This document shows positions 8,314 through 15,367 of a DNA stretch of 53,216 nt, piece after piece. The position numbers and the translations under genes are program-made. Below the pieces are notes generated by a model, which did not search any database, was not told the DNA's origin, and was given only the letters and a program-made list of their open reading frames with translations. Within the stretch, counting starts at the first letter, position 1. Each line of letters begins with the position of its first letter. The stretch is from Planctomycetia bacterium (GTDB lineage: Bacteria; Planctomycetota; Planctomycetia; Pirellulales; JALHLM01). The DNA lies in NCBI GenBank assembly GCA_034440135.1, contig JAWXBP010000235.1:1-53216 (forward strand), written 5' to 3'.

Positions 8314-9789
8314 TTAACCGCGGCGGAGTTTGGCGAAGAGTTGGCGATACTCCTGTCGTTTCACGATGGGGTGAATCGTCTGGACGAGTTCCTCGGGGTT
8401 GTCTTCCAGCACAATCATGTCCGGCTCCTCCGGCTGTACGGGATCGCTTGACGACGGAGCTTCGGCAACGGCTGTCGCTGTCGTAGCGGGCGCCGTTGTC
8501 GCGACAGCCGATTCGCTCGCCGGGCGGATGACGTGGAACTCGCGCGCCGGCGTGCCACGATCATACGGTTGCAACAACCGCGACAACTCGCCGCTCATGG
8601 CCGTTGTGACCATCTGCTCGGGACGGAAGCCGAGCTCGTCGAGCGACGCGAAGCGATCGATCACCACCTCCTCTTCAGCGAACATCTCGGCGAACGGATT
8701 TTCCAACGTCGTCCCGCCGCCCACGAACTGGGCCGTAGCGGCGGCTGGCTGGTAGTCCTGCTCCAGCGTTTGCAGATGATGCTCCAACGTGGAGAGCGTT
8801 TCGGCCGGCTCGTCTTGTTCCAGGTCGCCGTACCAGGCATGAATCGCCGGCCGTTCGACTTCGTCTTCCGGCTCGTCGTAGGCGGCGACTTCCCCTTCGT
8901 CCAAGCGGCCGACCTCGATGATCGTCGGCGCGGGCAGCGACGGATCGCCCTCCGCTGCGCGACGGCCGTCAGTCCACGGGCTGGGCAATTGCTGCAAATC
9001 GGCCCAGGCTTCCTCGATGGTGCGGGCGTCGAGCTTCCGCTTGCCGCCCGCAAAGGCCAGCACCAGTGCGTGATCGCAAACCTGATTGATCAACCGCGGG
9101 ATGCCGTCCGTCGCGTGATGCAGGCTGTTGATCGCCTCGACGGGGAACAAGTTCAGCGACCCGCCGACGGAAGCGACTTGGGCGCGGACGAAGGCTTGCG
9201 TTTCCTCGAGCGTCAACGCGTCCAGGTAACAACGCGCGACGATCCGCTGGCTGAACGAATCAAGCCGCGGGTGCGTGAGCTTTTCTTCGAGGCCGCCGGA
9301 ACCGATCAGCACCAAACGCAATCGCGGTTGCCCGTTGCCGACTGGCAACGACAGGGTGTGCAGCTCTTCGAGCTGCGCGAGCGACAACGAATGCGCCTCG
9401 TCGACCACGAGCAGCAGACCCTGCGGGCAACGATCGGGCGTGCGCAAGTAGTCCAACAGCGCGAGCCGCAACTCGCCGGATTCCATGTCGCGGTACGGCA
9501 GCCGCAGTTCGAACAGGATGGTTTGCAGCAGCGCCTTGCAGTTGCGAAAGCGGCCGTTTTGCAGGTGGACGATCGACAGCGACGCCTGGAAACGCTTGGC
9601 CAGCAGGTGCGCCACGAGCGACTTCCCCGAGCCGGGGGGGCCGATCAACATGGCGATCCCCTCGGCGCGATCGACGCAGCGTTCGATGGTGCGACGGGCG
9701 TTCTCGATCGATCCGGCCGGGAAATAGCGTTCGGTCTTGGGCGCGGCGGCGAAAGGACGCTCGCGAAGGCCAAAAAACGATTCGTACAT
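8314..9789 (-). CDS. ExeA/GspA-type AAA ATPase
   Basis: A 491-residue protein opening with MYESFFGLRERPFAAAP, the signature of ExeA-like ATPases. Walker A is GPPGSGKS (50-57) and Walker B is LLLVVDEAHSL (D130-E131). Residues about 1-265 form the AAA module; the remainder is an acidic, low-complexity extension with no transmembrane segment or peptidoglycan-binding domain that I recognise. Relatives at PEP-CTERM/EPS loci are called secretion ATPases. The start has a good ribosome site (GGGGAG, 8 nt upstream). It is the first gene of a two-gene unit with the BY-kinase-like protein. Here it would be the only ATP-hydrolysing member of the pair. Confidence 0.88.
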   Translation of the reverse strand: MYESFFGLRERPFAAAPKTERYFPAGSIENARRTIERCVDRAEGIAMLIGPPGSGKSLVAHLLAKRFQASLSIVHLQNGRFRNCKALLQTILFELRLPYRDMESGELRLALLDYLRTPDRCPQGLLLVVDEAHSLSLAQLEELHTLSLPVGNGQPRLRLVLIGSGGLEEKLTHPRLDSFSQRIVARCYLDALTLEETQAFVRAQVASVGGSLNLFPVEAINSLHHATDGIPRLINQVCDHALVLAFAGGKRKLDARTIEEAWADLQQLPSPWTDGRRAAEGDPSLPAPTIIEVGRLDEGEVAAYDEPEDEVERPAIHAWYGDLEQDEPAETLSTLEHHLQTLEQDYQPAAATAQFVGGGTTLENPFAEMFAEEEVVIDRFASLDELGFRPEQMVTTAMSGELSRLLQPYDRGTPAREFHVIRPASESAVATTAPATTATAVAEAPSSSDPVQPEEPDMIVLEDNPEELVQTIHPIVKRQEYRQLFAKLRRG

Positions 9790-9934
9790 TGTGCAACTCC
9801 CCTGGACTAACAGCGCGCAGCCACGCGCGCACGCGACACGTTTCCTAGCAATTCGGGTGCTGACGTGGCGGACTTTGCTAAAAATAACGGACGCAAGGCC
9901 GGCAGCGCCGCGGACCGGAACGATCGCGACATAC

Positions 9935-9963
9935 TTGACGCTGCGGGGCGGATCGGCTGTGAT
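9935..9963 (+). promoter_or_regulatory. weak candidate promoter for YHS-like lipoprotein
   Basis: TTGACG (9935-9940) and TGTGAT (9958-9963) are 17 bp apart, about 115 bp before the ATG at 10080. The -10 match is only four of six. The rest of the divergent 290-bp spacer (9790-10079) shows nothing else I recognise. Confidence 0.25.
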
Positions 9964-10079
9964 AGTCCGGCAGGGGGATCGCCGCGAAACTCAGGCGGTC
10001 GGTGCGTCGGAAGCCATTTGGACTTTGCGCAGATTTCCCCGGCGCACTATTTCAACAACCAATTTTGGGAGCCTACATA

Positions 10080-10487
10080 ATGACCTCACGTTCCTGCCTC
10101 TGGTCGTCGGCATTGGTTTCCGGTTTGCTGTTCGCCGGATGCGCCAAGCCGGCGGCGCCGACGGCCGCTGACACCGCGACGAGCGGAACCGCGACCACGG
10201 CCGAATCGGCGTCTGCGGAACCCGTCGATGAAGTCACGAAAGCGATCAAAGAGTTGCCGGAGGCGGAACAGGCCGCTGCGCTAGCGCAAAAGTGGTGCCC
10301 GGTGGCCGCCATGGATGGTCACGACAACCTGCTCGGCTCGATGGGCATGCCACACAAGGTGACGCTCGACGGCAAGGACGTTTATCTCTGCTGCGAAGGC
10401 TGCGTCGCCACCGCGGAGAAAGACCCCGCCGCCACGCTCGGCAAAGTCGAAGAACTGACGCAACGCGCCGCGACGGAAACGAAGTAG
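10080..10487 (+). CDS. YHS/metal-binding-like lipoprotein
   Basis: The start is taken at the ATG at 10080, because MTSRSCLWSSALVSGLLFAGC is a clean lipoprotein signal with lipobox LFAGC; an in-frame start at 10002 would bury it. The mature part is an Ala/Thr-rich linker, then about 65 residues with KWCPVAAMDG, then GMPHKVTLDGKDVYLCCEGC followed by a helix with DPAATLGKVEEL. The pattern of an early Cys-Pro, a CCxGC and a downstream Asp-Pro resembles YHS/TRASH-type heavy-metal (often copper) binding domains. It is probably anchored to a membrane facing the periplasm. Total length is 135 residues. It is transcribed divergently from the ExeA ATPase and followed by a large inverted repeat. Confidence 0.75.
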   Translation: MTSRSCLWSSALVSGLLFAGCAKPAAPTAADTATSGTATTAESASAEPVDEVTKAIKELPEAEQAAALAQKWCPVAAMDGHDNLLGSMGMPHKVTLDGKDVYLCCEGCVATAEKDPAATLGKVEELTQRAATETK

Positions 10488-10515
10488 CGCACGGGCGTAC
10501 GACTGGCCCCAACAC

Positions 10516-10675
10516 TAGCCCGTAGCGCCAGCGAGGGAGAGTTGACGTTGCTAAATAGCACGGGTACGAACTCTCAACCGTATCGCGTTTCAAGCGGGAA
10601 TGAGGCGAAGCCGTTGAGAGTTCCGTCCAGTATCATTCCGCGGCGTCCTGTCTCCCTCGCTGGCGCTACGGGCTA
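10516..10675. repeat. 25-bp perfect inverted repeat, family AGCGCCAGCGAGGGA
   Basis: Arms 10516-10540 and 10651-10675 are exact reverse complements over 25 bp, with core TAGCCCGTAGCGCCAGCGAG. A second nested 11-bp inverted repeat, GAACTCTCAAC (10568-10578) and GTTGAGAGTTC (10613-10623), lies inside. The structure sits between a plus-strand and a minus-strand gene that converge, so it could also end transcription. Single arms of the same family occur near 19630-19662 and 29984-30010. Confidence 0.85.
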
Positions 10676-10697
10676 ATGTAAGAAAGCCGCGTCGACA

Positions 10698-11135
10698 TCA
10701 CGCGGGGTGATTCACCAGGAACAGGCTCGCGGTGATTGCCTGGAAGACGCGTTGGAGTTGTTCGTACTCCCGGTCTTCCGCCTGGCAGTGGATGAGATAC
10801 GTGGCGTCGGGCGCGCGGAACGCGCGGATCACGGCCGTGCTCGTCAGGTCGAGATAGAAGAAGTTCAGGTCGAAGCCTTCCATTTCGTACCCACAGATAG
10901 TTTCCTCAGCCGGAATCACGTCGGAGTCGGGGTACTCGACCCGCAGGGCCTTGAGCGCGGAATCCGCCAGGCCAGCCGGCGCCAGAAAGCGCGGATGGAT
11001 CATGATGGTCCAAAACGCGCCGGCCGGGCTCATCACGCTCACCGACGCATGTCCCTCGGGCGTCTCTTCGACGTCGAGCTCCCAGTTGTCCGGGAATTGG
11101 AAGTGAATCCCAAGATCGTCAAATCGCTTAGGCAT
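10698..11135 (-). CDS. conserved hypothetical protein (145 aa)
   Basis: I do not recognise a named family. The protein has no signal peptide or membrane segment. It begins MPKRFDDLGIHFQFPDNWELDVEET and continues with alternating beta-strand-like stretches (ASVSVMSPAGAFWTIMIHP, EMEGFDLNFFYLDL, TAVIRAFRAPDATYLIHCQ) and a C-terminal helix (EYEQLQRVFQAITASLFL). This order resembles PsbP/DcrB-like folds, but the match is only by shape. It is probably a small soluble cytoplasmic protein. It is separated from neighbours by repeat-filled gaps and has no operon partner. Confidence 0.75.
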   Translation of the reverse strand: MPKRFDDLGIHFQFPDNWELDVEETPEGHASVSVMSPAGAFWTIMIHPRFLAPAGLADSALKALRVEYPDSDVIPAEETICGYEMEGFDLNFFYLDLTSTAVIRAFRAPDATYLIHCQAEDREYEQLQRVFQAITASLFLVNHPA

Positions 11136-11210
11136 CGGAAGCCGGTAACGGGTGAGGGAAAACGTGTCACCGTATTTTAGGGCGAGCCGAAACGCTGTGG
11201 GAGGGCGGGG

Positions 11211-11298
11211 AATGACGAATTTCGAAGCTCGAATGACAAATAAAATCCGAATGACTGAATAACGAAGGGGCTAACCGCGAAGATCGCGAATATTCGCG
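11211..11298. repeat. degenerate AATGACGAA-family repeat and CG-rich palindrome
   Basis: GGAATGACGAATTTCGAAGC followed by AATAAAATCCGAATGA (11211-11257) resembles the repeats at 13815 and 46596. Next to it is the 14-bp perfect palindrome CGCGAATATTCGCG (11285-11298). The stretch lies between two minus-strand genes. Confidence 0.6.
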
Positions 11299-11328
11299 AA
11301 ACTGAGCGAAGCGGCCTCCTATACTCCT

Positions 11329-12924
11329 TTACTCCTCCCCCTCATTCTCCTTCCCCGCCGCCCAGTAAATCCCATTCGCCAGCAGCCTGCGGAATTCCGG
11401 CGACTTGAACTCCTCCGGATGGCCCAGCGAGGTGTAGAAGACGCGGTTGCCGGTGGCGGGAACATAGGTCCAGGCGACGGGTTCTGGTTGTTCGACGCCT
11501 TCCACGCGGCCGGTCAACAGGACTTGTGCGCCGGTGGCGAGCGGCGAGGTCATGTAGAGCCAGGACGGCACGATCTGCTCACCGGGCGTGAAACCTTGCA
11601 GGATCGGGCTGTTGGCCGCTTCGGGGACGATTTGCACAAACGATTTGGGGCCGTCGGGCGGATGGTTGCCGTGATGATTCGTGTAGTGGCCGCCGAGGAC
11701 TTCGGCGTCAAACTCCGGCCAGGCTTCGTGGCCGGCGGGCACATCGCCTTCGCGCATAGAGAAGGCGTGGCTCGCCGTGCGAATGCCGACGATTGGCTTG
11801 CCGGCGGCGACGAAGTTGCGCACATGGGCGAGTTGTGATTCAGTAAGTAGACGACGCCGCACGCTGACGAGCAACACGTCCGCATCGTCAATCGCTTCGA
11901 TGCCGGGAAAGTCGTTCTTGTCCGTGTCGGAGGCGAAGATAAATCGCGTGCGGTAATCGCGCCCTAGCTTGGCGAGCGCGAACTCGGGCAAGGTGCGCTC
12001 GGTTTGGTATTCGTCTTCGCCGATCAACATTGCCACGGTTGGGCGATGATCCGCCGGGAAACGGAATTCCTTGCCCCCGAGCAAGTCGGCGCTCGTCACC
12101 GTCGGGCACCAGTAGCGTTCGATGTGACCGACGACCAGGTCGGTGCCGGTGAAGTGATTCACGAACGGTGCGCTGCCGGAGCAATACATCGTGTCGGTCA
12201 TGTCGCGCATCAGGACGACGTTCTTGCCGAGGCTGACCATCTGCCGGATCGAGAAGGGGCGGCCCAACACGCACATGTTGGTATGCACGCCAACGAGAAT
12301 CACGTTGTCGATGCCACGTTCTTCGAGCAGGTAGTAGGCTTCGGCGCTATCGGTGATCGCGTCCTTGGGCATGATTTCCAGCGTGTCGATTTGATGCCGC
12401 CAAGGGCTGCCCTGCGGACAATGCGGATCGCAATCGCAGCCGCCGTCGGCGTCGTCGATCGGCAGCGCCGGCTCGTGATCCAAATTGAGCGATCGCCACG
12501 GTTCGAGCTTGACGCGCCCTTCGACCGGTTTCGCCTGGGTTGCCACGCGGCGCTGCGGATGATTTTCGTAGAACTTCATCGTGTCGCTGGGACAATGAAT
12601 GATGAGCGCGCCGAGATCACGCGCCGCGCGGAGCACCTGATTCATCCGCGGCGCCATTTGGCCGACGCGTTCCGTCGCGCCGCGGCACCAGTGCTGGTTC
12701 CACATATCGCAGACGATGACGGCCGTTTTGGTTGGCTCCCAGCGGACTTCCTTAGTGAGCGCGTGATAGCGTCCTGAGCCAGCGGACGTTTCGACCTGCG
12801 ACCGGGCATGCAACATGAACGTCTCGTCGGCGGCATGGACAAGACCCGGCGGGCTGCAGCACGCGAAGAGGATGGCGGAGTACAACGTGAGCGACCTGAA
12901 ACGAGAGTGGACCAACGAACGCAT
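11329..12924 (-). CDS. secreted isochorismatase-like / ThuA-like fusion protein
   Basis: A 531-residue protein with a signal peptide (hydrophobic LTLYSAILFACC, likely cleaved after VHA). Residues about 55-280 form a cysteine-hydrolase/isochorismatase-like domain: AVIVCDMWNQHWC holds the Asp and HTNMCVLGRPFSIRQM the nucleophilic Cys. Residues about 300-525 form a ThuA-like (glutamine-amidotransferase-fold) domain: DVLLVSVRRRLL, KPIVGIRTASHAF, GGHYTNHHGNHPP and NRVFYTSLGHPEEF. ThuA domains are linked to sugar metabolism. In Planctomycetes such proteins are often exported. Substrates are unknown. The two halves may act in sequence on a carbohydrate-derived amide, but this is inference. It is divergent from the ImmA-like gene. 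Confidence 0.85.
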   Translation of the reverse strand: MRSLVHSRFRSLTLYSAILFACCSPPGLVHAADETFMLHARSQVETSAGSGRYHALTKEVRWEPTKTAVIVCDMWNQHWCRGATERVGQMAPRMNQVLRAARDLGALIIHCPSDTMKFYENHPQRRVATQAKPVEGRVKLEPWRSLNLDHEPALPIDDADGGCDCDPHCPQGSPWRHQIDTLEIMPKDAITDSAEAYYLLEERGIDNVILVGVHTNMCVLGRPFSIRQMVSLGKNVVLMRDMTDTMYCSGSAPFVNHFTGTDLVVGHIERYWCPTVTSADLLGGKEFRFPADHRPTVAMLIGEDEYQTERTLPEFALAKLGRDYRTRFIFASDTDKNDFPGIEAIDDADVLLVSVRRRLLTESQLAHVRNFVAAGKPIVGIRTASHAFSMREGDVPAGHEAWPEFDAEVLGGHYTNHHGNHPPDGPKSFVQIVPEAANSPILQGFTPGEQIVPSWLYMTSPLATGAQVLLTGRVEGVEQPEPVAWTYVPATGNRVFYTSLGHPEEFKSPEFRRLLANGIYWAAGKENEGEE

Positions 12925-13025
12925 GACGCCATTTCCTGAAACGAGCCGCCGAAAACCGAGACGGGCTATTTATAAACCGCGAGGCGCGGTTTTGCACGTC
13001 TCGGAAGAAATCGCGAAGCGACATC

Positions 13026-13056
13026 TTGCAATTGGCCGCGCGGCGATTAGTATACA
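13026..13056 (+). promoter_or_regulatory. candidate promoter of ImmA-like gene
   Basis: TTGCAA (13026-13031) and TATACA (13051-13056) are separated by 19 bp, about 33 bp before the chosen start. The spacing is longer than ideal. The region is the divergent spacer with the isochorismatase/ThuA gene. Confidence 0.3.
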
Positions 13057-13088
13057 GGCGTACACAATGCAAATCAATGAGGCACAAG

Positions 13089-13820
13089 ATGTTGCCTGAG
13101 ATTCCGCCGGAGCAACTGAATACGCTTCTCGAAGAGCTCGTTGTAGAGCACCTTGCTCTGGCGGTGATTCATGCGCCTCCCGTCGACGCTTTCGCACTCG
13201 CGTCATCGCTGGGGCTGATCGTGGCGCGGGACGCGTCGGTGGCTCATCGCGCACGGCTGGTGCGATTGAACTACCAACGCGGTCATTCCAAGACGTCGAT
13301 TCTCTTGGCGCCCGAGCCGCGCGCCGAGCGGCAGCAGTGGTCGGTGGCGCATGAGATCGGCGAACATCTGGCGTCAGAAGCTTGCCGTCGGCTCGGCATC
13401 CGCGCCGATGAATTGCCGCCGCATGGTCGTGAACAGCTCGCCAATTTGCTCGCCGGCCGAATGCTCTTGCCGGCTACCTGGTTCTTCGCCGACGCACGGC
13501 GCGCCGGTTGGGATTTGATATCGCTCAAGTGCTTGTATGCCACGGCGAGCCATGAGTTGATCGCGCGGCGGATGTTGGAAGGCGCAATACCGATTATCAT
13601 CGCCGTCTACGACCACGATCGACTTACGTGGCGCAAGAGCAATCTGCCGGGCAGGCTCCCGCCGCCGAGTCCGCTGCAGCGAGATGGCCGCCAAGCGGCG
13701 CACGTGACTGGCGAGTCCGCCTGCGATTCAGACGCTCAAGAAGACGTCCAAGCCTGGGCCATCCACGAACCCGAATGGAAACGAGAGATCGTGCGCGTGG
13801 AACTAAAAGGCTGGGAATGA
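13089..13820 (+). CDS. ImmA/IrrE-like metallopeptidase domain protein
   Basis: The start is the ATG at 13089, which has TGAGG six bases upstream; in-frame TTG at 13026 and ATG at 13077 are alternatives. The 243-residue protein has the ImmA/IrrE (DUF955) pattern: a hydrophobic N-terminal helical part, then QQWSVAHEIGEHLASEA (H88-E89) and EQLANLLAGRMLLPATWF. Oddly, the canonical HExxH reads HEIGEH, so the fifth position is Glu and the His falls one place later. It may still bind zinc through Glu, or be inactive. Relatives cleave or regulate Xre-type repressors, but no helix-turn-helix partner lies next to it. The stop codon falls inside an AATGACGAA-type repeat. Confidence 0.82.
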   Translation: MLPEIPPEQLNTLLEELVVEHLALAVIHAPPVDAFALASSLGLIVARDASVAHRARLVRLNYQRGHSKTSILLAPEPRAERQQWSVAHEIGEHLASEACRRLGIRADELPPHGREQLANLLAGRMLLPATWFFADARRAGWDLISLKCLYATASHELIARRMLEGAIPIIIAVYDHDRLTWRKSNLPGRLPPPSPLQRDGRQAAHVTGESACDSDAQEDVQAWAIHEPEWKREIVRVELKGWE

Positions 13821-13893
13821 CGAACGTCTCATTCGACCTTCGTCATTCGGATTTGATGCGACATTCGAGCTTCGACATGCGACATTCCACCAC
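13814..13893. repeat. AATGACGAA-family repeat supplying a stop codon
   Basis: GGAATGACGAACGTCTCATT, then GACCTTCGTCATTCGGATTTGA, then several units of CGACATTC and CATTCGAGC. The TGA in the first unit is the stop codon of the ImmA-like gene. The stretch fills the 75 bp between this gene and the convergent WecA-type gene, and its units occur in both orientations. Confidence 0.65.
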
Positions 13894-13894
13894 C

Positions 13895-15367
13895 CTACGC
13901 GGCCTTGCGCGGCGCGGGGCTGAATGATACTACGCCGGCGCCAGTTCGGTCGGGATAGTGCGCCCAGTAGCGGCCGAAGTGATGGAGCGCGGCCATGGTT
14001 TCCAACCACTGCCAGGGGCGCGCAGCCGCTTGGGCCCCGAACTGCAGTTCCATGTGACACCAGCCGGCGTCGGCGCCTTGAAAGTCCAGTTGCAGGCCCC
14101 AGTGCGAGTCCAGCGGCACGACTTGGGAAGCAATGCCGCAGCGGTCGCTCCAGCAGCGCGTTTGGTTCCTGCCAGCGGTGACTTCCAGGTTCGCGAGGGC
14201 GCACGCGTCTACCACGCCGCAGAGGCGCTCCCAGACCTCGTCGTCGTGCGCGGCCGCGAGTTCCTCGTAGCTCGGCAGTTCGCGGCCCAGGCTCTGCTCG
14301 CCAATGCGCGCGGCGGCGGTGACGAGCCCACGCGCGATTAAGCGCTGGACGAGGCGCCACTCGTGATGCGCGAGATAGCGCCCGCGGACCAGCAGTGTCA
14401 ACGCGACGCCGGCGAGCAACCACGTCGGCCAGGCGGAACCGGTGGCGGCAATGGTCGCCGCACCCACGCCCGTCAACACGCCCAGGCCCGCCAGCAGCGA
14501 CGTGGTTTCATGCACGCTGCAGCCGCGCTCCAGGAGTCGGTGATGCATGTGAAAGCGATCGGCCTGCCAGAACGGTCGTCCGGACAACACGCGGCGAACC
14601 ACGGCGAGCGTCAGGTCCAAGAGCGGAATGGCCAGCAGCAAGCACATCGACGCCGGCTCGGCCGCGCCCGTTTCGTTGCGGAAGGCTTCCAGCGACAGCA
14701 CCGCGAGCGAGAGCCCGATCAACATGCTGCCGGCATCGCCCAAGAAGATTCTCGCGGGGGCCAGGTTAAATGCCAGGAAGCCGGCGAGCGCGCCGCATAG
14801 CGCGATCGCCGCCAGCATTGTTGGTTGATCACCGTGGCTTTCGGCGATCGTCGCCAAGAACGCGGCTGCGACCAGGCCGCAGGACGTGGCCAGCCCGTCG
14901 ATGCCGTCGACAAAATTCAAGGCGTTGATGCAGGCCAACAACCAAACCAGCAGCAGCGGCGCGCCCCACCAACCGAGCTCGATACGTTCCCCGGCAAGTT
15001 GCACCGCGGCGGCCTGCCATTGCGTGGCGACGACCGGCAGCGCCGCGAGGGTTTGTCCCACGATCTTCCAGCGCGGCGATAACTTCCACAAATCGTCGCA
15101 CCAGCCGACCACGCAGATCAAACCCGCGCTGACCAACCACCAGCCAAGGCCGGCGATAGCGCCATGCAGTTGATCCGCGGCGAACACTCCGGCGAGAATG
15201 GCGAGATATACGGCCACGCCGCCCAACAGCGGGGCCGGGGCGACGTGGAGCTTGCGTTTGCCGTCGGAATGGTCGACGACGCCGGTGCGAATCGCTCCCC
15301 AACGGACGACGGGCGTCAGTAGCACGGCGGTTAGGAGGGCGACGCCAAAGACCCCCGCGAGCAGCAT
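13895..15367 (-). CDS. WecA/MraY-type phospho-sugar transferase with C-terminal extension
   Basis: The start is taken at the second of two adjacent ATGs (15367); AGGA lies 5 nt upstream, and the ATGATGA overlap with the stop of the upstream gene suggests translational coupling. Residues about 1-330 are multi-spanning. Motifs of the polyprenyl-phosphate GlcNAc-1-phosphate transferase family are visible: VDHSDGKRKLHVAPAPLLGGVAV, NALNFVDGIDGLA, FLGDAGSMLIGLSLA and the late cytosolic loop QADRFHMHHRLLERG. It should initiate a lipid-linked glycan. An unusual C-terminal soluble tail of about 145 residues (from about YLAHHEWRLVQRL) has no family I recognise. Total is 490 residues, longer than typical WecA (about 350). 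Confidence 0.88.
   Translation of the reverse strand: MLLAGVFGVALLTAVLLTPVVRWGAIRTGVVDHSDGKRKLHVAPAPLLGGVAVYLAILAGVFAADQLHGAIAGLGWWLVSAGLICVVGWCDDLWKLSPRWKIVGQTLAALPVVATQWQAAAVQLAGERIELGWWGAPLLLVWLLACINALNFVDGIDGLATSCGLVAAAFLATIAESHGDQPTMLAAIALCGALAGFLAFNLAPARIFLGDAGSMLIGLSLAVLSLEAFRNETGAAEPASMCLLLAIPLLDLTLAVVRRVLSGRPFWQADRFHMHHRLLERGCSVHETTSLLAGLGVLTGVGAATIAATGSAWPTWLLAGVALTLLVRGRYLAHHEWRLVQRLIARGLVTAAARIGEQSLGRELPSYEELAAAHDDEVWERLCGVVDACALANLEVTAGRNQTRCWSDRCGIASQVVPLDSHWGLQLDFQGADAGWCHMELQFGAQAAARPWQWLETMAALHHFGRYWAHYPDRTGAGVVSFSPAPRKAA

Noticed and set aside
8533-9810. A 425-codon open frame on the plus strand opposite the ExeA-type ATPase
   Set aside because: It is the complement of a clear ATPase gene with Walker motifs. 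High GC content produces long antisense frames, and its residue mix (Arg/Gln/Leu-rich) is typical of shadows.
13026-13088. TTG start at 13026 for the ImmA-like gene
   Set aside because: It coincides with the candidate -35 box and lacks a ribosome site; the ATG at 13089 has TGAGG at good spacing.
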